The position numbers and the translations under genes are program-made. Positions 25,827 to 38,111 of a stretch of DNA of 64,000 bases are shown piece after piece (positions within the stretch are counted from its first letter, which is position 1; every line of letters starts with the position of its first letter). The stretch lies in contig SSBO01000009.1 of assembly GCA_005281725.1 (NCBI GenBank), positions 8,432,303 to 8,496,302 on the forward strand, given 5' to 3'. Origin of the DNA: Wuchereria bancrofti (lineage: Eukaryota > Nematoda > Chromadorea > Rhabditida > Onchocercidae). Below the pieces are notes generated by a model. The model was not told the origin of the DNA. It ran no database searches and worked only from the letters and a program-made list of their open reading frames with translations.

Positions 25827-27995
25827 ATGATAATTCTATACATTTTTCTTGACTTTATCCTTCCTATTTTGATTATTTTGCTTGCATTATTTAAAATTCA
25901 CAATGTTAGCATAAAATGGTACATAATCAATTTATTGGTTGCGTACTGTATTAGTAATGTTGGACGTAACACTGATGAACAATTAGAAAAGTTATTACAA
26001 TCTGATAGTGTTATACTTGAAATGTAAGTTTTTTTATACTCTACTGTTGAATATTGCGAAAATAATTGAGAAATTTAAAAATTTTATAAAATTGAGTCAG
26101 ATTATCGGAAAATAATAAAAAATTAATCAAATGACGAAAAGTTTAGACAAATGTTAATTTTAATGCCAGCAGTACATTATATATGTATATTTTTAATTTA
26201 TTAAATAATTTCATTAAAAAATGCATCTTTTATAAACACCAAATAAAACATATAAATAACAATTTGAAAAATTAAGAAAAAAAGAACTGCAATGGAAAAA
26301 GTTTCACCTTTTTCAGCGTTCATTGGTTTACAACATATATGAGAGTGGCGTCATTTACGTTGATACGTTTGACGTTGTTTCTTTATATCTTTGAAATATA
26401 CAGCATTTACGCTTTTAAAATAAATATGATGAAAGCTTTTTATAAAGGGTTAATTATACTTTTATTCCTACCTGTCACTTTTTTTTATTATCCTAACTAC
26501 AAGGTTTAATTAATAAAAAATAATTAACAAATTTAGGTTTTCTTGGATAATTTTTTGAAGAATTACAGATGAATATTTTTTTGAAATCAATTCAGTAAAA
26601 ATAAGCATAAATGTTTCTTTTCTTAGCTTTTTTCCGCAATTTCAAATGTTTTTCAGAAAATTACGAACATTTGCTTTTATTTATTTTTGTACACAAGTAA
26701 CTTCAATTCTTGTCATGATTTCACACTTTCTTAAAAGCGGCGCAATTGTCAGATTTGTTATGACAGCATATTACACAACATCTATCACTGTATATGTTAG
26801 CTCGATCGTAGTAATAGGTTTTGTAAGTCATTACAGTTATTCTTAAATTAGCTTTAATAATGTAAAAAAATTCAAATAATAATTTGAACATTTTCTTTCC
26901 TCTCTTACTGAATAGTACTGACGAAAACGAAAATCAAATTCTTGCAGAATTCTCTTTTTCTTTGTTTTTATATCAGAAAGCACTTTTTCCCATAAATTCT
27001 GAAATACATAATTACAAATTAATTAGATAAATTAATAAAGATTAACTGATATCCAATTTTTTAAATATAAATACAGACTAACTCATTCCCATTTTTCTTT
27101 CAATTGCAGGCAGCATATACCGTTTATGATCACAGATCATTCAGGAAAAATCAACGATTTAAAAAAGCTCTTACACCGCTCATTTTTTATTTCTTGCCGA
27201 TTACACTTACTGATTTGCCAAATGGAGGTAAATTATTACAATAAATTTATTTTACTTACTTTTTATTGTGTATCTTTTCTGAAATAACGAAGAGTAGAAA
27301 TATTTAAACGAATAAGGAATTTATAAAATACAATTTCTTTTTTTAAAAAAAAATTTGATATAAAGAAATGTGAGCATAAATTAGTGAATCAAATAAAAAA
27401 TCCATTAATAATAAAAATAATTTAATCATTATATTTTCTCGTGGCTAATTCGAAAGCAACCGATCAATTTTATTCGAAAAAAATTCAATTCAAATAAATC
27501 GATTGTTTTTTACCTTGTTTTTTTCTTCGGAAAATAATTTGTTAATAAAACAAATAAATGAGTGATAAAAAATTGATTTAAATTCTCTTTTTTTGAATAA
27601 CTTTTAGCTACTGCTGTTGCATTACTCTTTGGTATTGATCAGAATATAACAAAAATTATATGGCAAATTAATCAGGCTGTTTTAAAGGTGTAATTTAATC
27701 ATTTACTCTTTTTATTCTTTCCTCTTTTCTGCTTCGTTCTTATTTCTACTTATTAAATTAATTAACTTGTATTAAGTTCTACTTATATTAAATTACTTAT
27801 TAAATTAATTAAAAATATGTCATCAAATAATTTCATTCATTTCATTAATTACAGATTCGTACAGCAACCGTCGTTTCATGCACAATTTTCGTTTTACCAC
27901 CATTTCGTAAAGCTTTCTTCGATTTATTGGGTATCAAACGTCGCCAGCAGATTACCGTAATACCAATCCATAATAATTTCCTTGGCACTCGATGA
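25827..27995 (+). CDS. Seven-transmembrane receptor-like protein (nematode chemoreceptor-like)
   Basis: Six exons, 25827-26023, 26317-26448, 26657-26822, 27110-27227, 27608-27687 and 27855-27995, are all in phase and give 277 residues. Hydrophobic segments in order: residues 2-21 (IILYIFLDFILPILIILLAL), WYIINLLVAYCIS, an exon 2 segment ending YIFEIYSIYAF, FAFIYFCTQVTSILVMI, VYVSSIVVIGF, the LTPLIFYFLPITL region, and a last segment before LPPFRKAFFDLLGIKRR. Seven segments, short loops and a basic cytoplasmic tail after PPFRKAFF fit nematode serpentine receptors; I cannot place it in a named family (sra, srh, str and so on). The ligand is unknown. A short signal-free N terminus is usual for this class. 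A broken version lies at 12538-14451. Confidence 0.75.
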
Positions 27996-28002
27996 AATGA
28001 TA

Positions 28003-28064
28003 TCATATCGTATCGTATCGTATCGTATCGTATCGTACCGTATCGCATCGTATCGTATCGTATG
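28003..28064. repeat. TCGTA pentanucleotide repeat (version B)
   Basis: Counterpart of 14459-14526 with fewer units, directly after the receptor stop codon. Confidence 0.95.
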
Positions 28065-28190
28065 ATACTTACATATGTGCTAATTAACTAATTGGAAGTT
28101 ATATGTGATAAAATTATTTATTTTATTGAAATGTGAATTAAGCTTGGCTATTAAAATGTGAATTATGCTTGGCTATCTCAATATATACAT

Positions 28191-28379
28191 ACCAATTTTC
28201 CTAATTATCGATCTCTCTTTGACCAATTTTCTTGGCTATCGATCTCTGTGACCAATTTTCTTGGCTATCGATCTCTCTTTGTGACCAATTTTCTTGGCTA
28301 TCGATCTCTCTTTGTGACCAATTTTCTTGGCTATCGATCTCTCTTTGTGACCAATTTTCTTGGTTGTCAATTCTTCCTT
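28191..28379. repeat. 33-bp minisatellite, 6 units (version B)
   Basis: Same unit as at 14652-14873 but one unit shorter: a length polymorphism between the two versions. Confidence 0.95.
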
Positions 28380-30686
28380 GCTTTTAATTTTCGTGCGACA
28401 AATTTTCAATTTAATTTTCATGGCTAACTTTTGTTTCATTCCATTTTTTTGCTGATACCAAATACTTTTATGTACTGATTTTTTCTTTGATATTTCACTA
28501 TCAGTTATACCAATTCGTCCTTGTTATAATAATAAGAATTCTTCAGACACAAGTACAAATTAAAATTGCCACAACAAAGAAATATCAAAAGTAAAGACTA
28601 AAAGACCAAAATATAGAAACTAAGAAAATAATGGAAATCAAAAACTAAAAGAAATCGATTTTAATATGAAATTTAAAATGCAATTACAATTGGAAAAATA
28701 ACAAGCAGAAATAATAACAATAATAATAATAACAGCCTAACAACAAAAGCAACGAAAACAATGGGCGAAATTTTTTCGTAAAAACAAATCGACAGAATTT
28801 TAATAATTTTAACATCATATAAGTTTAATAATCGAAAGTTAATGCAAAATTAAATAATTTCAAAACGATGCAAAAAATTTGCAATATTTATAACAAATTG
28901 TGGGCAGAAGAATGTTGCCTTTTTTTTGCAAATTAAAAAGGATTTAAAAAAAGATTAGAAACAGTTTTTCTTTCATTTTAAATTTAGTTATTAATATGAT
29001 ATGGAAAAAAGAAAATTCTGATTGAAGGAAAAAATTTTTTGAACAAAAATAATAAATGGAATTTAAAAAGAAAATGACAGCAATTTTCTGTTTTTTTTCC
29101 TTTTTGTATTATTTTTTCCATTTAATGATTGGAATTTGAATGATTTAAATCTTTTTTCTTTTTGGAAATAATTCATTTTTGCTTTATGTATTTTGTTGCG
29201 CTTTGAAGTAGATTCTGAATGTTAGAAATGGATGATTGTAAATTGAAGTTTTTAATTTTTTTTCCAAAGAACATTTAATCCTGCAGATTTTTTCCACAAG
29301 AATTACTGTAATAATGGATTGAAATTATTTAAAGTAAAGTACAATGCAAATTCGTTTTCATTTTCTTTCATTCTCTTTTTCTTTCCTTTTTTAAAACTTC
29401 CATTCATCTAACATGTGTTTTATTATTAACCCTCAAATCTTGGTTGCATTTTAAAATTGTATCTTAAAAAGAAAAGAAACAAGGAAAAAATGCTAAATGT
29501 AATTAATTTGATGATTTTATGTGTGACCGATACTTTAGTAAAAGAAACAATTTCGTGGCGATATTTTATAATAATGGTAATAATATTACTATTAATAGTA
29601 AAAAATAATAATAGTAATAATCAATAATGATAATAATATTATTACCACTAATAATAATAATATTACTACTACTATTATTTATTATTGTTATTATTACTAT
29701 TACTCACTATCATTATTGCTTATTTTGAAGTTTTGACAACGAAAACCTTGAAATCATTTATTTGAATTGAGGTTTGTTTACTGAATAAGGTGGATGTTGC
29801 CCGCTCTCATGAAGTTATCAAATTGTTGAAAAAGAAAAGTCAAATTTTCTTCGACTGATTGGAATGTGTAAGCAGCGCAAATGACGTCAATTGAAGAGGC
29901 AAAATTTTAACTTTGATGTATTTTAACATGAAGTATCATAGTAAACAAATAAAAAAGACATAAGTAATAAAGGAAATTCTGCTTCGTTTCATTTAGAATC
30001 AATGAAATGAATTGCAATCCATTATGTAAAATTCTATTTGAATTTAATAAATAAATAATTGCAACTATCAAATAAATTTAAAATAATTGATTAAGTGAAT
30101 AAACGAAGAAAATGTTAAATTTAAAAATAATTTTCATTTTTAAACAGAAAGAAAAAATTATAAAATTGTATTAGTATAAAAATACAATGTATACTAATAG
30201 TAATTAATTATAATAATGCTAATAATAATAATAGATGATAATAATAGTTATGATAATAATAGTAGTAATAGCAATAATAAATGATAGTTATAGTGATTGT
30301 ACTAATTAAGGAATTATGTCATGTAAATAAGATATGAATTGCATTAAATAATCATGAGTTTTTGTTTAGTAATGTTTACATTAAGTAAATAATGTGATTA
30401 AGCGAATAATGTGATTAATCATTTAATATAATTAAGCACAAAGTAATTATTTTAAAGTTATCTGGGTATTTGAAAAAATTTTTTATATGTTTTAGATTAC
30501 AAAGCTGTTTTATGTAAAATGGCATTTTGAAAAGAAAATAATCAAAATTATTCTCATAGAATTATCAGATTTAATTTTCGTATACAAATATAACACAGAA
30601 GTTATCAAATTTTTAAATTTGTTTATCATTATTCAACTCAATTACCTTTGAACAATTTTTTTCGAAGCAAATACAAAGATAAAAAA
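28380..30686. other. Non-coding, near-identical to 14874-17216
   Basis: No coding exon. ATT/ATA tracts lie at 29574-29722 and 30210-30290. A cluster of small deletions relative to version A lies at about 28735-28862. Confidence 0.6.
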
Positions 30687-30688
30687 GT

Positions 30689-32881
30689 ATTCAAGAAATG
30701 ATTACTTTTATTGTCAACATTTATTCTAACAAACAACAGCAACAATGATAATAACAACAATACTAACGATAACAATAACAAATAGATCATTTCTTGCTTA
30801 ATTATATTGTTTTTATGTGACAAAGGTATGTGATAACTGATAATGTTGAATAGTGAGGAAGAAATTATAATGAATTTTTTTAAATTGTACAATTGTACTT
30901 GATAGATCATTCACTCATTTCTTGACTGCTTTAACATATGCAATAAAATATGTGACAATTAGGGTGACATTCATTGCATAATTTGATACTCTCAGCATTT
31001 CTCATTTTACAAAGCTTTGCATTGCAAAAAAAAAAAACTATAATCCTTGTTTGACGATTTTATTATTTAGGCATTTCTTTTCCTTTTTTTTAAATAAAAA
31101 CACAAAATTATTAGCATTTGTTGACAGAAAGTGGTGTAACATACTTTGAAGTTATTTATAATTGATTGATTTAAAAGTTGAAACAAATCAAATTGTGAAA
31201 TTTTCTCCCATTTAATACATTTAGCTTATCATCACTTCCATTTTGCTTCTTCCTTTTTGCAAAAAAAATCCGACAAATTACAAAAAGAAAAAGTGATTTC
31301 CGGTTAAGTTTATTAACTAATTCTTAATTCATTAAGTTTTTTGATTTTTATTGTTGCTAAACAAGTAAACTTATTTCATTTTAACGATAGAAAAGACGTA
31401 TTTGCTCATAATAATAGCATTTATTTTAAGAGTAATGTGTTTGCAGAAATAATTGAAAAAATTAGTAGTAAAACTGAAATTTAATCATTATATATATAAA
31501 TCAAATTTTCTCGTCACAAATTTTCTTTGCCGACATTGTCTGAATTTGTTTAATCCAACATTTATTTATTTATGGATTAAATTTATTCCTAAAATCCCTC
31601 TTTCTTTTGATTTGATTTACTTTAGCTTTTATTTGTGTATATTTCTTTTCTTGCTCATTTCTAATTTCGTTTAAATTTTTTTTCTTCCTTTCTTTCCTTT
31701 TTTCTTTCTGATGAAAAGAATATTTGATAACTAAAAACTCATTCATTTTTCAAAATTCAATTGAGGCCAAACATTCTCTTCAGAAGGATGAAAAAAAAGA
31801 TGGTGAGTTTATTTGTCAATTATTGCTTAAAATTTTTTTTCAAAAAAAAGGGAAAAAACAAAAGTGATAATAAAAGCAAGTATTAAATAACATTTCAAAG
31901 ATTATTCCATGAAAAAATTTATAAATTGTATATTTGTGAAATATAACATCGAATAAAAATGAGTAACTTTTCGGAAAATTATTTTTTTATTTCTTTTCTT
32001 GTCTACATTTCAGCAAAATTTTAATTCCAGCAGGAACAAAACAGGAAAAAGAAAAGAAAATTTTAGGATGAATGAATGAAATTAACTTTCCTAAATAATA
32101 CTACTTATTATTATTTGTATATAAAGGCAAGAAAGTAAAATTTCAAATAGCCGGAAAGTTTTATTATTTCATGATGTATAAGTAGAAAAAATAAAGTTTG
32201 AATTATTATATTTTGAATTGCCACTAATTGTAATCAGAAATGAAGTTAAATAATGCAGAAATTTCTGTTATATTTGTTTTATGTATGCAAACATAAAAGG
32301 TTTTGCAGAAATATTTCCGAAAAAATAAAGAAATCAATCGAAAAAAAGAACAATTTGATTTAATTTCTTGAATTTTTGATTTTTTTTTCCTTTCTTATTT
32401 AAATTAAAAACAATTGTGATTACAACTTTTTTTTATCCATTTAAATTGAAAATAATATTTGCATATTTTTTTGTTTCTATTCTTACATATTTTTATACTA
32501 TTCCTTTTTTCATTTTCCTTCCACTCATTTATTTTAGAACTAAAATTCCATTTTCCCTCCTTCTTGCTTATAATAAAATTGAAATCGCTCTTGTGAATTT
32601 TGAACTAATAAATGTAAAATATCAATTCTTGTTATCATCTGCCAACGCATTTTCTCCTTCAAATGATTGTTGAGTTTATATTTTAATAAATTTAATTTAA
32701 TATTATAAATCAGTGATATATTGGAGAGAAGAAATGTCTTTTGTGCTGCATATTAAAGTGTATGCATTTTAGAGTAAGATAAAATATGAATGGAACAGCA
32801 AAATAAATGAATGATTGATGTAACTTATTCAAAAAAAAAAAAAAAACAAACTTGTCAAATTTTACTTTTTTGATTTTTTTT
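30689..32881. repeat. 2,193-bp direct repeat, first copy
   Basis: The sequence from TTCAAGAAATGATTAC onward recurs at 32883 with a constant offset of 2,193 and no difference that I can see. It contains no supported gene: the open frames are AT-rich and of chance length. It ends in a T-rich run next to a single N. Confidence 0.95.
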
Positions 32882-32882
32882 N
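32882..32882. other. Single-N scaffold join
   Basis: One N sits between the two copies of the 2,193-bp repeat, marking a contig join of unknown size. Confidence 0.95.
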
Positions 32883-35075
32883 TTCAAGAAATGATTACTT
32901 TTATTGTCAACATTTATTCTAACAAACAACAGCAACAATGATAATAACAACAATACTAACGATAACAATAACAAATAGATCATTTCTTGCTTAATTATAT
33001 TGTTTTTATGTGACAAAGGTATGTGATAACTGATAATGTTGAATAGTGAGGAAGAAATTATAATGAATTTTTTTAAATTGTACAATTGTACTTGATAGAT
33101 CATTCACTCATTTCTTGACTGCTTTAACATATGCAATAAAATATGTGACAATTAGGGTGACATTCATTGCATAATTTGATACTCTCAGCATTTCTCATTT
33201 TACAAAGCTTTGCATTGCAAAAAAAAAAAACTATAATCCTTGTTTGACGATTTTATTATTTAGGCATTTCTTTTCCTTTTTTTTAAATAAAAACACAAAA
33301 TTATTAGCATTTGTTGACAGAAAGTGGTGTAACATACTTTGAAGTTATTTATAATTGATTGATTTAAAAGTTGAAACAAATCAAATTGTGAAATTTTCTC
33401 CCATTTAATACATTTAGCTTATCATCACTTCCATTTTGCTTCTTCCTTTTTGCAAAAAAAATCCGACAAATTACAAAAAGAAAAAGTGATTTCCGGTTAA
33501 GTTTATTAACTAATTCTTAATTCATTAAGTTTTTTGATTTTTATTGTTGCTAAACAAGTAAACTTATTTCATTTTAACGATAGAAAAGACGTATTTGCTC
33601 ATAATAATAGCATTTATTTTAAGAGTAATGTGTTTGCAGAAATAATTGAAAAAATTAGTAGTAAAACTGAAATTTAATCATTATATATATAAATCAAATT
33701 TTCTCGTCACAAATTTTCTTTGCCGACATTGTCTGAATTTGTTTAATCCAACATTTATTTATTTATGGATTAAATTTATTCCTAAAATCCCTCTTTCTTT
33801 TGATTTGATTTACTTTAGCTTTTATTTGTGTATATTTCTTTTCTTGCTCATTTCTAATTTCGTTTAAATTTTTTTTCTTCCTTTCTTTCCTTTTTTCTTT
33901 CTGATGAAAAGAATATTTGATAACTAAAAACTCATTCATTTTTCAAAATTCAATTGAGGCCAAACATTCTCTTCAGAAGGATGAAAAAAAAGATGGTGAG
34001 TTTATTTGTCAATTATTGCTTAAAATTTTTTTTCAAAAAAAAGGGAAAAAACAAAAGTGATAATAAAAGCAAGTATTAAATAACATTTCAAAGATTATTC
34101 CATGAAAAAATTTATAAATTGTATATTTGTGAAATATAACATCGAATAAAAATGAGTAACTTTTCGGAAAATTATTTTTTTATTTCTTTTCTTGTCTACA
34201 TTTCAGCAAAATTTTAATTCCAGCAGGAACAAAACAGGAAAAAGAAAAGAAAATTTTAGGATGAATGAATGAAATTAACTTTCCTAAATAATACTACTTA
34301 TTATTATTTGTATATAAAGGCAAGAAAGTAAAATTTCAAATAGCCGGAAAGTTTTATTATTTCATGATGTATAAGTAGAAAAAATAAAGTTTGAATTATT
34401 ATATTTTGAATTGCCACTAATTGTAATCAGAAATGAAGTTAAATAATGCAGAAATTTCTGTTATATTTGTTTTATGTATGCAAACATAAAAGGTTTTGCA
34501 GAAATATTTCCGAAAAAATAAAGAAATCAATCGAAAAAAAGAACAATTTGATTTAATTTCTTGAATTTTTGATTTTTTTTTCCTTTCTTATTTAAATTAA
34601 AAACAATTGTGATTACAACTTTTTTTTATCCATTTAAATTGAAAATAATATTTGCATATTTTTTTGTTTCTATTCTTACATATTTTTATACTATTCCTTT
34701 TTTCATTTTCCTTCCACTCATTTATTTTAGAACTAAAATTCCATTTTCCCTCCTTCTTGCTTATAATAAAATTGAAATCGCTCTTGTGAATTTTGAACTA
34801 ATAAATGTAAAATATCAATTCTTGTTATCATCTGCCAACGCATTTTCTCCTTCAAATGATTGTTGAGTTTATATTTTAATAAATTTAATTTAATATTATA
34901 AATCAGTGATATATTGGAGAGAAGAAATGTCTTTTGTGCTGCATATTAAAGTGTATGCATTTTAGAGTAAGATAAAATATGAATGGAACAGCAAAATAAA
35001 TGAATGATTGATGTAACTTATTCAAAAAAAAAAAAAAAACAAACTTGTCAAATTTTACTTTTTTGATTTTTTTTT
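32883..35075. repeat. 2,193-bp direct repeat, second copy
   Basis: Identical to 30689-32881 as far as can be seen. Sequence unique to the right-hand contig starts at about 35076. Confidence 0.95.
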
Positions 35076-35169
35076 CTCTTTCCGGTTTTTCGTTTCATTC
35101 CTTGTGTACTACGTTGTTATCAGTTTCAGTTTCTTTTCAGCTGTGACGTGTTCCTAAATTAGATCAAAG

Positions 35170-35325
35170 TTTGTATTCATATGTCTTTGTATGTGTGTCC
35201 GTGTCTGCGTATATGTGTGTGAGTTGTACATTTGTGTATGTGTGTGTATGTGTGTACGCATATTTCAATATGTGCGTGCGTATGTGTGTGTATGTATGTG
35301 TATGTATATATTTTCCCGAGAGTAT
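35170..35325. repeat. TG/TATG microsatellite
   Basis: Interrupted TGTG and TATG units. They leave frames open on both strands, which I do not call genes. Confidence 0.95.
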
Positions 35326-35329
35326 ATTG

Positions 35330-35819
35330 ACGGGAATTTATGCGTCTGTTAGAAGTTTTGAAGCTGTCTTTTGCGCTTGCTTTGTTCATTAACTCTTCCA
35401 CACAACAAATGTTTAAAATTTAAACAAAAAAAAAAAAAAAAGTTTTGTTTTTTAACTGAAGAAATTGAAAGATTGATAGGAAGCGATAAATTGTCATTGT
35501 TGATTCATTCGTTATACTTTATGTTTATTGATGATTATTATAACTAACTTTAAACCTTTCTGTGTTATTGTCTTTCTATTTTGCTTAGCTTTAATTTTAT
35601 TTTCAGTATTTTCTTATTTTTTCCTTTTCTTGCTTTTTTTTTTGCCAGATTTTTGCTTTAAAAAATAAAAGAAGAAGAGCAAAAATGAAATGAAATTGTA
35701 ATTAGAACTATTAATTTTTAGCTTTAAATATAAGCAATTATATATTAAAAATTTTTTTAAAAGAAGAAAATAGATAAAAGTGAATTTAACTATAGATAAA
35801 ATTATCAGAATTATAGTTA
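35330..35819. other. AT-rich non-coding
   Basis: No exon or structured element seen. Confidence 0.5.
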
Positions 35820-36235
35820 CTTACGATATTCTAATGATGAACATGATTATAAGATGATATATTTGCAATTTTGATTATCAAAAATATGAATGATGCTAAT
35901 CAATGATGATTATATCGTGATATGCTTGTAAATCATGACTATACAAGATATTCTTGTTACCTTAATATCTTGATTATCTAAGATATTAATGATTCTGATT
36001 AATTGTAATCATAATTATAATATAGTATTCCTGTGATCGTGATTACACCAAAATGTGTTTGTAATCTTTGTTTGTGCAATCTATGAAGATATACTTGTAA
36101 TTTCGATTATACTAAGATAAGCATGTAATCCTGATTATGCTAAAATGAGTTTGTAATCTTGATTATATCAAGATATGCTCGCATTCTCGATTATAATTGT
36201 ATTTTTAATTACACCAAAATACGCATATATTTGCG
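35820..36235. repeat. Degenerate 28-bp minisatellite
   Basis: Units of about 28 bp with the theme GTAATCTTGATTATACTAAG. The clearest three consecutive units lie at about 36094-36177; units further left are increasingly degraded. Confidence 0.75.
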
Positions 36236-36390
36236 TGAAATAATCATTCAAAATTAATCATACCAGTGACAGTTATATTAATTAGAAATTGAAAAATAAT
36301 AACACAATCTGTTCCATTTTATTTCTATTTTAATTTCAAATATCATCAAATCATTGAATTATATCAATATTTAATATTGGACATTGTTTT

Positions 36391-36404
36391 ATTATTACTA
36401 CTAC

Positions 36405-36441
<37 letters not shown>

Positions 36442-36449
36442 GTTATTTA
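36391..36449. repeat. (ATT)n microsatellite
   Basis: About 17 ATT units with interruptions at the ends. Confidence 0.95.
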
Positions 36450-37795
36450 TTACTGTGAAAATTTCATAAGCAACAATCACATATGTATTGCTTGAAAATT
36501 TTAAAAATAAATAGAAAATGCTATCATTCGTCTTTTTGATTTCACCTTATGCCTATTTAAATAATTAAAAATAACTAATTCTATCTATTTTCTATCGTCA
36601 TCACTTTTCAATTTACTCTAATTTTTTAATTCATTCAATATTTGAATATGCATACACATTCATTTCCTTCATGCTTAGCTGGCTGATTTTAGAATTTCAA
36701 GAATTTTTCCACTCATTATTGCAGAAAAATATTTTATTTTAGTGAATAGAAATAATAATAATAATAGTATATTAATGCATTATTAATTAGATTGTTTGCA
36801 GTAAATATTTGATTAAAAATTTAAATGGTTAATTTAATCTCATCTCCTTTTCTAGTTGAAACAATTTTTTGTTGGTTTTGTTTCTTTTTTTTTCTTAAAT
36901 ATAATTTTTGATTAAACAATTATACAGTTAGGGCTATTAAAATTTCATTTGTCTAATTTGCATTTTAAAACACTAAGTTTTGTTACATTAATTGTTAATT
37001 TAAATTACGCACGGATTAAAATTAATGCATGTAGCATATTAATGTGTTATTAGTTAAGTTTATTTGCAAAAACTATTAACTCAAAAATTCAAGTAGCTAG
37101 TTTAATTTCATTTTTAATTAAAGCAATTTTTAATCTGCTGACCGATAAGGTTAAAATTGCAAGGAATTTCATTTGCTTAACCTACCTTTTAAAACAGAAA
37201 ATCTATCGTTGTTGAAAAATTTGAGTTTTTTTTTTGAACAATATATTCTTTTTTCTTTTTTTTTTTGTTATTAGAACTATTTAATGTAATTATCAAAATT
37301 TTTAAGCAAGAAAAGAAAAAGATCACAGCGTGCTTTCATTTTAAACCATTATTAATTAAAACAAAATCTACAAATTTTGTATTAAATTTTAAATTTCAAT
37401 TCAAAAAAAATTGCCTTTATTAAAATTTAACAAATTATTTGATGGAATGAAGAAGGCGAAAAAAGAAATTAAGGCTAAAATAATTGAGAGCCAATAACAC
37501 CAAAAACCAATCATTCATGCGTAAAAGCACTTTGCCTTTTTTTTTTTGTTATTTTAACATTGTCGTTGCTAGGAGGGATTTCTTTTTTTTTGGTTGAAAA
37601 AAGCTATGAAATCTTAATAGTCGTTGCTAAATGGTATAAAATAGTTATAGAAATATTGATTTTAATATTTTTTTGAAATTGAAAAATTAAATTTAATTTG
37701 TATAATTGAAATTTAAAATAGAATGAAGAAAATAGGAGGAAAAAAGAAATTAATTTGAAATGTTTCAAATTAATGTTTAAATTTTTATAGATAAT
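36450..37795. other. AT-rich non-coding
   Basis: Nothing supported: homopolymer-rich sequence without exons that I can place. Confidence 0.5.
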
Positions 37796-38111
37796 TCATT
37801 TTCTAAATAATTTTACATCTTATAAAACTCAGTTCATATTATATGGAAAACTATTAGTATTAAATTGTAAATCTTACTTGAAGGAAATAAAAATTGAAAC
37901 TCTACTCTTATGTTTTTTATTTATTTAATAAACAATAAATGTTTTTTTTTNNNNNNTCATTTTCTAAATAATTTTACATCTTATAAAACTCAGTTCATAT
38001 TATATGGAAAACTATTAGTATTAAATTGTAAATCTTACTTGAAGGAAATAAAAATTGAAACTCTACTCTTATGTTTTTTATTTATTTAATAAACAATAAA
38101 TGTTTTTTTTT
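37796..38111. repeat. 155-bp direct repeat flanking six Ns
   Basis: 37796-37950 and 37957-38111 are the same sequence, separated only by six Ns at 37951-37956. This is the signature of overlapping contig ends that were not merged. Confidence 0.95.

Larger units (their letters stand above)
17915..32881. repeat. Second version of the locus (version B), probable inserted haplotig
   Basis: The left end matches the interior of the left contig at 9199. The right end matches 35075, the far end of a perfect 2,193-bp repeat. The block lies between two assembly breaks (698 Ns and a single N). It carries the intact RING-like and receptor genes. Both ends overlapping neighbouring contigs is the pattern expected of an alternative haplotype scaffolded in series. 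Confidence 0.75.

Noticed and set aside
30638..34866. Repeated 70-90 codon open frames (30638, 31453, 32416 and their second copies)
   Set aside because: AT-rich, hydrophobic by composition, no splice partners; repetition reflects the assembly duplication, not gene duplication.
35171..35401. Open frames on both strands rich in V/C/Y or T/H
   Set aside because: Explained by the TG/TATG microsatellite.
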